Shown: positions 1 to 8,644 of the stretch, in pieces
Numbering within the stretch: the first letter of the stretch is position 1
Layout: each line of letters opens with the position of its first letter
Origin: JAKZVK01 sp965248255
GTDB lineage: Bacteria; Acidobacteriota; Terriglobia; Bryobacterales; UBA6623
Assembly (NCBI GenBank): GCA_965248255.1
Contig: CBDFIW010000002.1
Coordinates: 682,001-746,000, forward strand
Length of the DNA: 64,000 bases
Direction: 5' to 3'
Made by a program: the position numbers and the translations under genes
The notes under the pieces: model-generated
Databases searched by the model: none
Seen by the model: the letters and a program-made list of their open reading frames with translations, nothing else
Told to the model about the DNA's origin: nothing

Positions 1-180
1 ATTGTGGGCGATAGGCGAGTGCAACTGGCGGCGTAGCAACACTCGATGACGGAAGCACCGACAGGGCAGCAGGTGGAACACCATAATCCCAGATCCTGGT
101 CACCGATCCGCACCGGCGCCGTACGAGGTGACCCATGAGGGAAGAACATAAAGAATCCTTAGGATCTCTGGCGAAAGCAC

Positions 181-214
181 GCCATATCCTGCCAGATCCT
201 GCCAAATCCTGCCA
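181..214. repeat. 10-bp tandem repeat, 3.4 units
   Basis: The unit GCCAKATCCT is repeated in perfect register at 181, 191 and 201, with a partial fourth unit (GCCA). Only the fifth base varies (T, G, A). No function is evident. Confidence 0.85.
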
Positions 215-342
215 CGAGTCGGAACCGTCCGCCGGCGAAGCTCAGGCTGGCTGCGGGACGAGGGTTCATGATACCGCCATAAGAACGGGCGGCCTTCAAC
301 GACCACGAGGCGCGAACGCTAATGGAATCAACACCACAGCAC

Positions 343-372
343 TGTAGGGACGGGCCCCTGCGCCCGTCCGTC
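343..372 (+). repeat. TGTAGGGGC-type palindromic element (variant)
   Basis: Begins TGTAGGGACGGGCCCC and continues into GCGCCCGTCCG, so the ends can pair as GGACGGGC with GCCCGTCC. It is a variant of the element found elsewhere in this window (5703, 25188, 52693, 55065, 59660, 63271 and others). Confidence 0.7.
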
Positions 373-431
373 ACCGCATTTACGGAAGAGGCGACGACTT
401 TGGAAGTCGGGACTTACTGCCGAGAACACGG

Positions 432-1772
432 TCACTCTATTCCCCAAACTCGCGAAGGCTGCTTGGGGAACAGTATGCCGAGCAAGACACACGCCTCCGG
501 AGAGCTGATCACGCAGTCCGGATCTGCAAGCTCCAGATCTTCCACGGAACGAAAGCCGAAGAGTAACTGCAGGAAAGTCAGCTCAGGGAACAGGGCGTCG
601 CGCACTCGAGGACTCAAGCGGCTGTCGGCCTGCGTTGGCTTCCAGCGTTCGACCCGTCGTACTTGGCCATTTGCGAAGACAAGCTTCAGGCCGTCGGCTA
701 CGAAGCTGATCTTCAATTCGCCGCTGTGCCCGGCCGCCACCGAGCTCGCGAGCCTGCTCTCGAGCACCGCTGCAATGTGCCTTACAAAGTCTGCTAAATC
801 CGCAACTCGGATGTACCAGGCATGAGTCCGGTTCATCCGTGGGAGTCGCTCGTTGATTGCTTGATAGACCGGGTGTGCAGTACCCAAAGTGAAAGAAAAC
901 GCGCCGAAACCAACCTTGCTCTCACGCGCCGCGAATTCCTCTCCGGTTTTCACCAGGTACCGTAGAACGCTTGGCGTGACAGCCAGCCAGGACACCCCCG
1001 GAGTAACCTCGTAGGCGCAGATGGACAAGTCCGAACCGGCCAGCCAGGGGCGGTGCACGAGGAAACCTACGGGCTTGTGCTCCGCCGTTTCAACCACTCG
1101 TATCTCCATGCGGTCCATGGCGCGCTCGCTACGAGTGTGTAACTCATACCTCCACATCTCCTCGTCACGCACGCAGGAAACGAGGTAGCGGTGCATGGCC
1201 TGTCTGTACAAGCCAGCGATGAACGGCACATCTTGCTCACTGGCGGGCCGCACGCTGTACGGCTCCGCTTCTCCCGGTTTCAGGTCCGGTACGTTGGCCC
1301 TGTAACCGGCGCGGCCGCACCATTCCCAATGCTCGAGCGCCTGTTCGTAGCCAAACTGGCCATAGAACCAAGGAATCCCAGTAATGCCCTGGACCTTTTC
1401 ACCCCGCTGTGCGCTCCACTCGTGCACGGCGTCCATTTGGTGGCGCACCAGTCCCCGGCGCCGGTACTCGGGGTGGGTACCGACCAGTTCGATGCGCCCG
1501 GCTCCGAATTCAATGCCTCCGTAGGACCATGTTTGCGAGATCAGATTCAGCGTCGATACGATCGCCCCGGCTTTGGTGTCCTCGACGATCGTAAAGTCTT
1601 CGGGGTTGAAGTTAGGGAGACGCCCGCTGATCAAGTCACCTGTCCAAGCCCTGACCTGCTCGTCCGGCTGGTCCGTCAGGCTATTGACTACGGCATTAAA
1701 GTCAGACAGAGCTTCGGCGTCTTCCGGTGTTGCGCGTCGTAGGATGAGTCCGTCCCCCAGATCCTTCAGCAT
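432..1772 (-). CDS. GNAT family N-acetyltransferase, Eis-like with C-terminal SCP2-like domain
   Basis: A 446-residue protein that should transfer an acetyl group from acetyl-CoA to an amine; the acceptor is unknown. The N-terminal GNAT domain (about residues 10-150) has the acetyl-CoA loop in GTHPEYRRRGLV. A second GNAT-like half follows (about 165-330), and the last 110 residues (from about SGELKISFVADG) look like an SCP2/sterol-carrier fold. That three-part layout and length match the Eis/enhanced-intracellular-survival type. No signal peptide, so cytoplasmic. It lies 76 bp after the last sialidase-like gene on the same strand and may be transcribed with that operon. The start codon lacks a clear Shine-Dalgarno sequence. 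Family call is firm; the substrate is not inferable. Confidence 0.85.
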   Translation of the reverse strand: MLKDLGDGLILRRATPEDAEALSDFNAVVNSLTDQPDEQVRAWTGDLISGRLPNFNPEDFTIVEDTKAGAIVSTLNLISQTWSYGGIEFGAGRIELVGTHPEYRRRGLVRHQMDAVHEWSAQRGEKVQGITGIPWFYGQFGYEQALEHWEWCGRAGYRANVPDLKPGEAEPYSVRPASEQDVPFIAGLYRQAMHRYLVSCVRDEEMWRYELHTRSERAMDRMEIRVVETAEHKPVGFLVHRPWLAGSDLSICAYEVTPGVSWLAVTPSVLRYLVKTGEEFAARESKVGFGAFSFTLGTAHPVYQAINERLPRMNRTHAWYIRVADLADFVRHIAAVLESRLASSVAAGHSGELKISFVADGLKLVFANGQVRRVERWKPTQADSRLSPRVRDALFPELTFLQLLFGFRSVEDLELADPDCVISSPEACVLLGILFPKQPSRVWGIE

Positions 1773-1848
1773 GAGTTTTGAGTCGGTGCTCTCGTGGGAC
1801 CTGACATTGTGTAGGCAAAGCTCTCATGTGCTACGCCGGCTTATTGGC

Positions 1849-3105
1849 CTACTCTTTCCGGACTTCAACCACCGTGCCACGGATCGTGTTCTTTTCCTTC
1901 TTGGTCCAGGTGTCGTGGTTGGCAAACGTCGGAGAATAAGGAAGGGGCTCCCAGCCACGAGGGACACTGTCATAGACCACCAGCAGGCGGCCGGGTTCTA
2001 ACTCGATGAAGTCGGTGTAGCGTGTGCTCATCCCGGAAAAGATTTCCGTAACGTGAGACCACTTCTCGGCCGTTCCATCCGGGCTGAACATGATCGTTAC
2101 CGGACCGGGCCGGCCATACGTACAGGCCAGGACCCCGTTGCTCAACAACCTAGTGCGAGGCGCGACTCCTTTGAAACCGCTTGAGGTTGGCTCAGTCCAG
2201 GTCTTACCATCGTCGGACGACCAGGCCTGCCCCATCGTCCCACCGCTACTGGTCCGGAATATCACATGCAGACGTTTATCGGCCAAGCGGACGAGGGCGG
2301 TTTCGTTCGGACCGTTCTCGCCAGCCCAAGGCCAGGGCTCCTGGCCCGGTTCAATGGCGGCGACCGTCGAGTACTCATTCCACGTCTTGCCATCGTCGGT
2401 GGACCGGATCAGGACGAGCCGGAAGAATTTTGGATCCTTTTCGGTGCGGTAGTAGAGGGTGTTAAGCAGGTCGCCGTTGCGCGCCTCGATGATCGCACCC
2501 CAGGGAACGGCGTTGGGTACCTCGGTAAGCTTGGAAACATCTCTCAGCCGTCCGAATCCCTCCATCCAGGCCGCCTCCATGTCGGCGGGTTGAGACAAGC
2601 GGATGACGGCATCTTGAATCTGGGTGAGCTCCATCCCACCTCGGGAGTACCTCGTCAGTGCGGTGTGAAACTGTTTGGTTTGACCGGACGGAAACGGATT
2701 CAGCGTGTTGTATCCGGCGCCCAGCACCAGCAAGGTGCCATCCTTGCGCGGCTGCCTGCTGTAGGCGTCGTCTACATTGGCTCCCGCTCCCATGGGGTAT
2801 CTTTGGCTCCAGGTCTTGCCTCGGTCTCTCGAGATGCAGTAGGCGCCGAATTCGCCTTCCGGATGGTTCTCGTCCGGATGCATGCGCATCGTTGTCATGA
2901 TTTCCCCTGAGGGGAACTGATGGACCGTGGGATACCAGCAGTAACGGTAGGAGCTGGTGATCTCCACGGTCGGCCGGACGGTCACCCGCAATTCACTGGC
3001 CTGTCCGATTTCCGATGCGGCACACAGAGCCAAAACCACCCCAACCATGCCGGCGATCAGTCTGGTGTGAGACGAAAGGCTAATCAAGCTCTCTCTGATT
3101 CTCAT
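1849..3105 (-). CDS. Sialidase-like BNR-repeat exoenzyme, subfamily A, copy A1
   Basis: A 418-residue secreted beta-propeller protein of the sialidase/neuraminidase superfamily; the glycan it cuts is unknown. Sec signal peptide with hydrophobic core about residues 17-35 and probable cleavage after GQAS. Four Asp-box motifs: SRDRGKTW (92-99), STDDGKTW (235-242), SSDDGKTW (296-303) and a degenerate SPDGTAEKW (341-349). I chose the start at 3105 rather than 3159 because AGGAGGATGTTCCC precedes it directly and copy A4 has the same leader. Last of four tandem paralogues; A1 and A2 are closest to each other and lack a short segment (FSPGPWQ) found in A3 and A4. Subfamily A is highly conserved around YRYCWYPTVHQFP and RYTDFIE, which may line the active site (inference). 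Confidence 0.85.
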   Translation of the reverse strand: MRIRESLISLSSHTRLIAGMVGVVLALCAASEIGQASELRVTVRPTVEITSSYRYCWYPTVHQFPSGEIMTTMRMHPDENHPEGEFGAYCISRDRGKTWSQRYPMGAGANVDDAYSRQPRKDGTLLVLGAGYNTLNPFPSGQTKQFHTALTRYSRGGMELTQIQDAVIRLSQPADMEAAWMEGFGRLRDVSKLTEVPNAVPWGAIIEARNGDLLNTLYYRTEKDPKFFRLVLIRSTDDGKTWNEYSTVAAIEPGQEPWPWAGENGPNETALVRLADKRLHVIFRTSSGGTMGQAWSSDDGKTWTEPTSSGFKGVAPRTRLLSNGVLACTYGRPGPVTIMFSPDGTAEKWSHVTEIFSGMSTRYTDFIELEPGRLLVVYDSVPRGWEPLPYSPTFANHDTWTKKEKNTIRGTVVEVRKE

Positions 3106-3168
3106 GGGAACATCCTCCTGTCGAGTCGACTTGCCATGCGGAGTGTCGCGGATGATCATTGCCGGCTC

Positions 3169-4437
3169 TTACTCTTTCCGAACTTCTACAAACGTGCCGT
3201 AGATCGTGTTCCTTTCCTTTTTGTTCCAGGTGTCGTGGTTGGCAAACGTTGGTGAATACGGCAGGGGTTCCTTGTTACGAGGGACACTGTCATACACAAC
3301 CAGCAAGCGACCGGGTTCGATTTCGATGAGGTCGGTGTAGCGTGTACTCATCCCGGAAAAGATCTCCGTATGCTGTGACCACTTCTCCGCCGTGCCGTCC
3401 AGGCTGAACATGATCGTTACCGGGCCGGGCCGGCCATAGGTACAGGCCAGGACCCCGTTGCTCAACAACAGCGTGCGCGGCGCGACAGCCTTGAGCCCGG
3501 TTGAGACCGGCTCAGTCCATGTCTTACCGTCGTCGGACGACCATGCCTGCCCCATCACACCGCGATAACTCGTCCGGAATATGACATGCAGACGCTTATC
3601 GGCCAGGCGGACAAGAGCGACTTCGTTCGGCCCGTTGTCGCCTGCCCAGGGCCAGAGCCGCTCTCCTGGCTCGACGGCGACAGCGGTCGAGTCCTCGTTC
3701 CATGTCTTACCGTCGTCCTTGGATCGGATTAGGACGAGCCGAAAGAATTTTGGAGCCTTTTCCGCGCGGTAATAGAGTGTGGTGAGAAGGTCTCCGTTGA
3801 GCGCTTCAATGATCGACCCCCAAGGGACGGCGCTGGGTACCTCGATAAGCTGTGAAGCATCTCTCAGCGAGCCAAATCCGGCCATCCACACCGGCTCCAT
3901 CAAAACGGGCTGAGACAAGCGTATCACGGCATCTTGAATCTGGGTGAACTCCATTCCACCTCGGGAATAGCGAGTCAGAGCGGTATGAAACTGTTTGGCT
4001 TGCCCCGCGGGAAACGGATCCAGCGTGTTATATCCGGCACCCAGCACCAGTAAGGTCCCATCCTTACGCGGCAGCCTTGTGTAGGCGTCGTCGACATTGG
4101 CACCCGCTCCCATGGGGTATCTTTGGCTCCAGGTCTTGCCTCGGTCTCGTGAGATGCAGTAAGCCGAGAGCTCTCCTTCCGGATGGTTCTCGTCCGGATG
4201 CATCCGCATCGTTGTCATGATCTCCCCGGTGGGGAATTGATGGACGGTGGGATACCAGCAGTAACGGTAGGAGCTGGTGATCTCCACGGTCGGCCCCACG
4301 GTAACCCGCAGTTCACCGGCCCGGCTGATTTCCGATGCAGCACCAAGACTCAAGACCGCCCCAAGCGAGCCGGCGATCAGCCTGGGGTAAATCGAAACAC
4401 CAATGAAGTCGTCTACGATTCTCATGGGGCTTCTCAT
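3169..4437 (-). CDS. Sialidase-like BNR-repeat exoenzyme, subfamily A, copy A2
   Basis: A 422-residue paralogue of A1 with Sec signal peptide (core RLIAGSLGAVLSLGAA) and Asp boxes SRDRGKTW, SKDDGKTW, SSDDGKTW and SLDGTAEKW. The start at 4437 overlaps the stop of A3 by four bases (ATGA) and follows GGAGGAAGGA on the mRNA, so A2 is probably translated by coupling to A3. An in-frame upstream ATG at 4503 would place 22 extra residues inside A3 and is rejected. Same residues as A1 in nearly every conserved block, so the A1/A2 duplication is the recent one in this half of the array. Substrate unknown. Confidence 0.85.
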   Translation of the reverse strand: MRSPMRIVDDFIGVSIYPRLIAGSLGAVLSLGAASEISRAGELRVTVGPTVEITSSYRYCWYPTVHQFPTGEIMTTMRMHPDENHPEGELSAYCISRDRGKTWSQRYPMGAGANVDDAYTRLPRKDGTLLVLGAGYNTLDPFPAGQAKQFHTALTRYSRGGMEFTQIQDAVIRLSQPVLMEPVWMAGFGSLRDASQLIEVPSAVPWGSIIEALNGDLLTTLYYRAEKAPKFFRLVLIRSKDDGKTWNEDSTAVAVEPGERLWPWAGDNGPNEVALVRLADKRLHVIFRTSYRGVMGQAWSSDDGKTWTEPVSTGLKAVAPRTLLLSNGVLACTYGRPGPVTIMFSLDGTAEKWSQHTEIFSGMSTRYTDLIEIEPGRLLVVYDSVPRNKEPLPYSPTFANHDTWNKKERNTIYGTFVEVRKE

Positions 4438-5780
4438 GGGAGTTCCTTCCTCCGGACCTCGACGAACGTGCCATAGACCGTGTTCTTTTCCTTGTCGTTC
4501 CAAGTGTCGTACTTGGCAAACGCCGACGCATACGGAATCGCAGCCGAGCCACGGGGGATACTGTCATAGGTAACAAGCACGCGCCCCGGTTCTACCTCAA
4601 TGAAGTCTGTGTAACGTGTACTCTTTCCAGGAAAGATTTCCGTCACGTGAGACCACTTCTCCGCCGTTCCATCCGAGCTGAACATGATCGTTACCGGGCC
4701 GGGGCGGCCATACGTGCAGGCCACGACCCCGTTGCTCAACAGTCGGCTGCGAGGCGCGACTCCCGTGAAACCGGTTGACGTTGACTCGGTCCAGGTCTCT
4801 CCGTCGTCGGACGACCAGGCCTGCCCCATCACCGCACCACTACTGAAAATCACATGCAGACGTTTGTCGGCCAGGCGCAGTAGGGCGCTTTCACTCGCGC
4901 AATTGTTCCCCGCCCAGGCCGGCGGCTGCCCTCCCGGCTTGATGGCGCTGATAATCGAGTCCTGGTCCCAGGTGTTGCCGTCGTCAGTAGACCGGATCAA
5001 GACCAGCCGGTAGAATCTTGGATCCTTGGCGGTAGTGTAGTAGAGCGTGGTCAACAGGTCGCCGTTGAGCGCTTCGATGATCGCACCCCAGGGAACGGCC
5101 TTGGGCACCTCGGCAAGCTTCGAAACATCCCGCAGCCGCGCCTCAACCGGGAACTGCCAGGGGCCGGGACTGAATCCCCCGATCCGCGTCGGCTCCATGT
5201 GAACGGGCTGCGACAGGCGGATGACGGCGTCTCGAATTTGGGTGAATTCCATTCCGCCTCGGGAGTGCCGAGTCAGAGAGGCATGAAACTGTTTGGCTTG
5301 ACCCGGCGGAAACGGCTTGAGGCTGCCGTATCCGGCGCCCAGCACTAGTAGAGTTCCATCCTTGCGCGGCAGCCTTGTGTAGGCAGCGTCGACATTAGCT
5401 CCTGCTCCCATGGGGTATCTGCGGCTCCAGGTCTTGCCTCGGTCTCGCGAGATGCAGTAGGCCGAGAATTCTCCTTCCGGATGGATCTCGTCCGGATGCA
5501 TCCGCATCGTTGCCATGATCTCCCCAGTGGGGAATTGATGGAGCTTGGGATACCAGCAGTAGCGGTAGGAGCTGCTGATCTCTACGGTCGGCCCCACGGT
5601 CACCTTCAGTTCACTGGCCCGGCCGATTTCCGATGCAGCACACAAACTCAAAACCGCCCCGATCATGCCGGCGATCAGCCTGCGCGGAGTAGCCAGCGAG
5701 ACTGTAGGGGCGGGCCCCCGTGCCCGCCCGGCTGTTCGTCTAGGATGAAGTTTTCCCGACGACAGTCCACTAGTTCTCAT
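4434..5780 (-). CDS. Sialidase-like BNR-repeat exoenzyme, subfamily A, copy A3, with repeat-derived N-terminus
   Basis: A 448-residue paralogue with Asp boxes SRDRGKTW, STDDGNTW, SSDDGETW and SSDGTAEKW. Its start overlaps the A4 stop by four bases (ATGA) and is preceded by GGAGGAAGG. The N-terminus is odd: residues about 5-26 are encoded by a 65-bp intergenic-type repeat (5703-5767) lying between the start codon and the hydrophobic core RRLIAGMIGAVLSLCAA. The frame stays open through the repeat, adding an arginine/proline-rich n-region of about 30 residues. It is also shorter than its paralogues after RLHVIF. It shares FSPGPWQ and AIKPGGQPPAWAG blocks with A4, so A3 and A4 form a duplicate pair. 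Export efficiency of the altered signal is uncertain. Confidence 0.82.
   Translation of the reverse strand: MRTSGLSSGKLHPRRTAGRARGPAPTVSLATPRRLIAGMIGAVLSLCAASEIGRASELKVTVGPTVEISSSYRYCWYPKLHQFPTGEIMATMRMHPDEIHPEGEFSAYCISRDRGKTWSRRYPMGAGANVDAAYTRLPRKDGTLLVLGAGYGSLKPFPPGQAKQFHASLTRHSRGGMEFTQIRDAVIRLSQPVHMEPTRIGGFSPGPWQFPVEARLRDVSKLAEVPKAVPWGAIIEALNGDLLTTLYYTTAKDPRFYRLVLIRSTDDGNTWDQDSIISAIKPGGQPPAWAGNNCASESALLRLADKRLHVIFSSGAVMGQAWSSDDGETWTESTSTGFTGVAPRSRLLSNGVVACTYGRPGPVTIMFSSDGTAEKWSHVTEIFPGKSTRYTDFIEVEPGRVLVTYDSIPRGSAAIPYASAFAKYDTWNDKEKNTVYGTFVEVRRKELP
5703..5767 (+). repeat. 65-bp palindromic element inside the A3 signal-peptide region
   Basis: Starts TGTAGGGGCGGGCCCCC and ends GACGACAGTC. 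It aligns end to end with the intergenic copy at 59660-59724 (same 65-bp length, same ends, about ten differences). The GGGCGGGC and GCCCGCCC halves can form a hairpin. This is the only copy in the window lying inside a reading frame; it is translated on the opposite strand as part of A3. Confidence 0.85.
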
Positions 5781-7069
5781 GGGGCCGCCTTCCTCCGGAC
5801 TTCAACGAACGTGCCAAAGATCGTGTTCTTGTCCTTCTTGTTCCAACTGTCATACTTGGCAAACGCCGGTGCATACGGAATCGGCCCTGAACTATGGATA
5901 CTGTCATAGATAATGAGCACGCGCCCCGGTTCCACCTCAATGAAGTCTGTGTAGCGTGTGCTCAGGCCGGGGAAGATTTCCGTAATGTGAGACCACCTCT
6001 CCGCCGTTCCATCCGCGCTGAACATGATGGAGACCGGGCCGGGGCGGCCATACGTGCAGGCCACGACCCCGTTGCTCAACAGACGGCTGCGAGGAGCGAC
6101 GCCATTGACGGGGGTTGGGACGGGCTCGGTCCAGGTCTTCCCGTCGTCGGACGACCATGCCTGCCCCATCACCCCTTTCCGGTTGGTCCGAAATATGACA
6201 TGCAGCCGCTTATCGGCCAAGCGCAGCAGGGCGCTTTCACTCGCCCAATTGTCCCCCGCCCAGGCCGGAGGCTTTTCTCCCGGCTTGATGGCGCTGATGG
6301 TCGAGTCCTGGTCCCACGTGTTGCCGTCGTCAGTGGATCGGAGCAGAACAAGCCGAAAGTATTTCGGGTCTTCCGCGGCACTGTAGTAGAGCGTGGTCAA
6401 CAGGTCGCCGTTGAGCGCTTCGATGATCGCACCCCAAGGAACGGCGTTGGGCACCTCGGTGATCTTCGAAACGTCCTGCAGCTGCTTCTCAGCCGGGTCC
6501 TGCCAGGGGCCGGGACTGAATCCCGCAAGCCACGTCGGCTCCATAAGCACGGGTTGCGACATGCGGATGACGGCGTCTCGAATCTGGGTGAATTCCATCC
6601 CGCCTCGGGAGTGCCGAGTCAGAGAGGTATGAAACTGTTTGGCTTGACCCGGCGGAAACGGCATGAGGGTGTCGTATCCGGCCGCCAGCACGAGTAGGGT
6701 GCCATCCTTGCGCGGCATCGTTGTGTAGGCGTCGTCGACATTGGCTCCCCCGCCCATGGGGTATCTGCGGCTCCAGGTCTTGCCTCCGTCTCTCGAAATG
6801 CAGTAGGCCGCGAATTCTCCTTCCGGATGGATCTCGTCCGGATGCATGCGCATGGTTGCCATGATCTCCCCGGTGGGAAACTGATGGATGGTGGGATACC
6901 AGCAGTAGCGGTAAGAACTGCTGATCTCGACGGTCGGCCCGACGGTCACCTCCAGTTCACTTGCCAGGCTTTGCTGGGATGGCGCGCAGAGACTCAAGGC
7001 CACTACCAACATGCCGCCGATCAGCCTGGGAGAAATCGAAAGACGGATGAATCTTGCTTCTGCTTTCAT
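5777..7069 (-). CDS. Sialidase-like BNR-repeat exoenzyme, subfamily A, copy A4 (first gene of operon)
   Basis: A 430-residue paralogue with Sec signal peptide (core LIGGMLVVALSLCA), Asp boxes SRDGGKTW, STDDGNTW, SSDDGKTW and SADGTAERW. Preceded by AGGAGGGTGTTCCC, the same leader as A1, so the ribosome-binding region was duplicated with the gene. It is the first gene of the A4-A3-A2-A1 run; the next 90 bp upstream up to the IS1595 end (7159) should hold the operon promoter, so that insertion may affect expression. Substrate unknown. Confidence 0.85.
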   Translation of the reverse strand: MKAEARFIRLSISPRLIGGMLVVALSLCAPSQQSLASELEVTVGPTVEISSSYRYCWYPTIHQFPTGEIMATMRMHPDEIHPEGEFAAYCISRDGGKTWSRRYPMGGGANVDDAYTTMPRKDGTLLVLAAGYDTLMPFPPGQAKQFHTSLTRHSRGGMEFTQIRDAVIRMSQPVLMEPTWLAGFSPGPWQDPAEKQLQDVSKITEVPNAVPWGAIIEALNGDLLTTLYYSAAEDPKYFRLVLLRSTDDGNTWDQDSTISAIKPGEKPPAWAGDNWASESALLRLADKRLHVIFRTNRKGVMGQAWSSDDGKTWTEPVPTPVNGVAPRSRLLSNGVVACTYGRPGPVSIMFSADGTAERWSHITEIFPGLSTRYTDFIEVEPGRVLIIYDSIHSSGPIPYAPAFAKYDSWNKKDKNTIFGTFVEVRRKAAP

Positions 7070-7158
7070 GGGAACACCCTCCTGTCGAGTCGCTAGTACT
7101 TGCAGATTCTAGCAGATCATCGCGCCTGAGGCTCAGCCCAAATCCGTGAATAAGCCGA

Positions 7159-8187
7159 ACTGGGGTATTTACTTGACTCAGGTGACCCCTACATCTTGTG
7201 GTCGACAGAAGCAGCATTTTCAGTGCCGCCGATGATGGACTTGTATGGCACGGGGTCGATGGCGACCGCCTGTTGCACAAGTCGATAGAAGAGCTTCCCT
7301 CGGCTGCGAGAGTTGCGTCGATTAAAGCGGAAGGTAAACTCGTCCAGGTAGTAGTCCAGATGCTCGGGGTTGACGGCCCCCTGATGCGTCCCCAGCAGCC
7401 AACGCTTCAAAAGCGACGCCACGCGGTGCACTCGGGGCAGCAGCTTCGAGGCCGACTCCGGCCCCTCATCGAGGAACGTTACTTCGTGCCGGTAGCCGCG
7501 CTTCTGTAGCGGCTCATAGCCCAGCCAGCCGTCGGTATGAACCGTGCTGCCCCGTTCAATCGCTTCTTCGGCAAAGGGCATCAAGCTTTCTGCGCTCGCA
7601 TCCCGGACTCTGCGCATCCGAAGCCGTCCCGTTCCCCTGCCGTCCTCCTGGGCGGCGATGGCAATCAACGATTTGGTATAGGTCTGGCGACCGCGCACGC
7701 CCTCTTCTGGGCTGCCCCAGTACGTCTCGTCCACCTCCACACGGCCGCTGAGGCGGTCGCGACCGGGGCGCACCATGGCGCGGCGCAACTTGTGCAGCCA
7801 GCTCCAGGCCGTCTTGTAGCTGCCCAGCCCCAAGACCCGCTGCAGCCCCAGGGCACTCACTCCGTTTTTCTGACTGGTCACCCACCAGATGGCTCGCAAC
7901 CACAGCCGCAGGGGCTGACGAGTGTCCTGGAACACCGTGCCAGCGGTGACCGAGGTCTGCCGACCGCAGCCCGAGCACTCCCACAGCCCTTGCCGGACCG
8001 GCCAAGCCGCGCCGTGTCCGCAGCGCGGACAGCGGAATCCTTCCGGCCAGCGCAGCTGGAACAGATAATCCCGACAAGCCTCCTCCGTCGCAAAGCGGGC
8101 CTCGAACTCAGCCAAGTTCCGCGGATAGTCCTCCATCGCACCGCATACTACATCTTGGGGCTACCTGAGTCAAGTAAATACCCCATT
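7159..8187 (-). mobile_element. IS1595-family insertion sequence, complete
   Basis: A 1029-bp element with 25-bp terminal inverted repeats (7159-7183 and 8163-8187) matching at 24 of 25 positions; the inner 22 bp, GGGGTATTTACTTGACTCAG onward, are perfect. It is flanked by the 8-bp direct repeat TAAGCCGA (7151-7158 and 8188-8195), the target-duplication length expected for IS1595. Intact ends and a full transposase frame point to a recent insertion. Confidence 0.93.
7189..8136 (-). CDS. IS1595-family transposase
   Basis: A 315-residue transposase that cuts and inserts the surrounding element. The N-terminal zinc ribbon is visible as CPRCGHG (about 35-41) and CSGCGRQ (about 54-60). The catalytic core has VEVDETYWG for the first Asp, VHTDGWLGYEPL for the second, and the family's C-terminal NPEHLDYYLDEFTFRFNRR block. 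Length is normal for the family and nothing is broken. Confidence 0.93.
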   Translation of the reverse strand: MEDYPRNLAEFEARFATEEACRDYLFQLRWPEGFRCPRCGHGAAWPVRQGLWECSGCGRQTSVTAGTVFQDTRQPLRLWLRAIWWVTSQKNGVSALGLQRVLGLGSYKTAWSWLHKLRRAMVRPGRDRLSGRVEVDETYWGSPEEGVRGRQTYTKSLIAIAAQEDGRGTGRLRMRRVRDASAESLMPFAEEAIERGSTVHTDGWLGYEPLQKRGYRHEVTFLDEGPESASKLLPRVHRVASLLKRWLLGTHQGAVNPEHLDYYLDEFTFRFNRRNSRSRGKLFYRLVQQAVAIDPVPYKSIIGGTENAASVDHKM

Positions 8188-8195
8188 TAAGCCGA

Positions 8196-8600
8196 TTCGA
8201 GCCCTGACAGGAGCGAAAGAGAGCTGGCGCCTGGGACACTCGCTCAGTGGTGTGCTTTTACAACAAGCGCGGCACAGCCGAACAGTGGATCAGGGAAGGC
8301 AAGCAAGCGACGAACTGGACGCGCCTATCGTGCCGTCGCTTCCGGGTCAACGAGGTACGCCTACAGTTGAGTGTGCTGGCGTACAACTTGGCAACCTGTC
8401 GCGGCGTCTCAAGCCTGCCCTCCAGCGAATCAAGAGCTGGTCACTAACGAGCTTGCAGCACCGGCTGATGAACACGGGCGGTCGGCTCGTGAAGCATGCA
8501 CGGTATTACCGGTGATCTTCTGGGTGAGAGCCAAGGAACGGTCAGCAGAAAACGTTGTGGTGAAAGATCTCTCGGGAAACCGATAGAGAGCGAAGGGCGG
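8196..8600 (+). pseudogene. IS1380 transposase remnant (C-terminal quarter)
   Basis: From 8241 the translation gives SVVCFYNKRGTAEQWIREGK, matching the C-terminal region of the complete IS1380 transposase at 11612-12943 but on the opposite strand. The frame breaks near 8390, where one base is missing in AACTTGGCAACCTG, and resumes as KSWSLTSLQHRLM and GGRLVKHARYYR up to about 8515. Beyond that only scattered similarity remains. The 5' three quarters are absent. The IS1595 copy lies directly on its upstream side. Confidence 0.85.
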
Positions 8601-8644
8601 CAGGACCAGGAGCAGAGCTACAGAAGCGACCCTTTGGCAAATAT

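Larger units (their letters stand above)
1..431. other. Gene-free left margin
   Basis: No reading frame here has family-like content; the short ORFs on both strands overlap each other and resemble nothing. It holds a three-unit 10-bp tandem repeat and one copy of the TGTAGGG palindromic element, listed separately. The GNAT gene on the minus strand ends at 432, so this is the DNA after its stop codon. Confidence 0.6.

Noticed and set aside
181..214. CRISPR-like short repeats
   Set aside because: Units are 10 bp and contiguous without spacers; a simple tandem repeat. No cas genes in the window.
5894..6697. 267-codon plus-strand ORF
   Set aside because: Lies wholly inside sialidase-like A4 on the other strand; translation is Arg/Gly-rich with no family features, and similar mirror frames appear opposite the paralogues.
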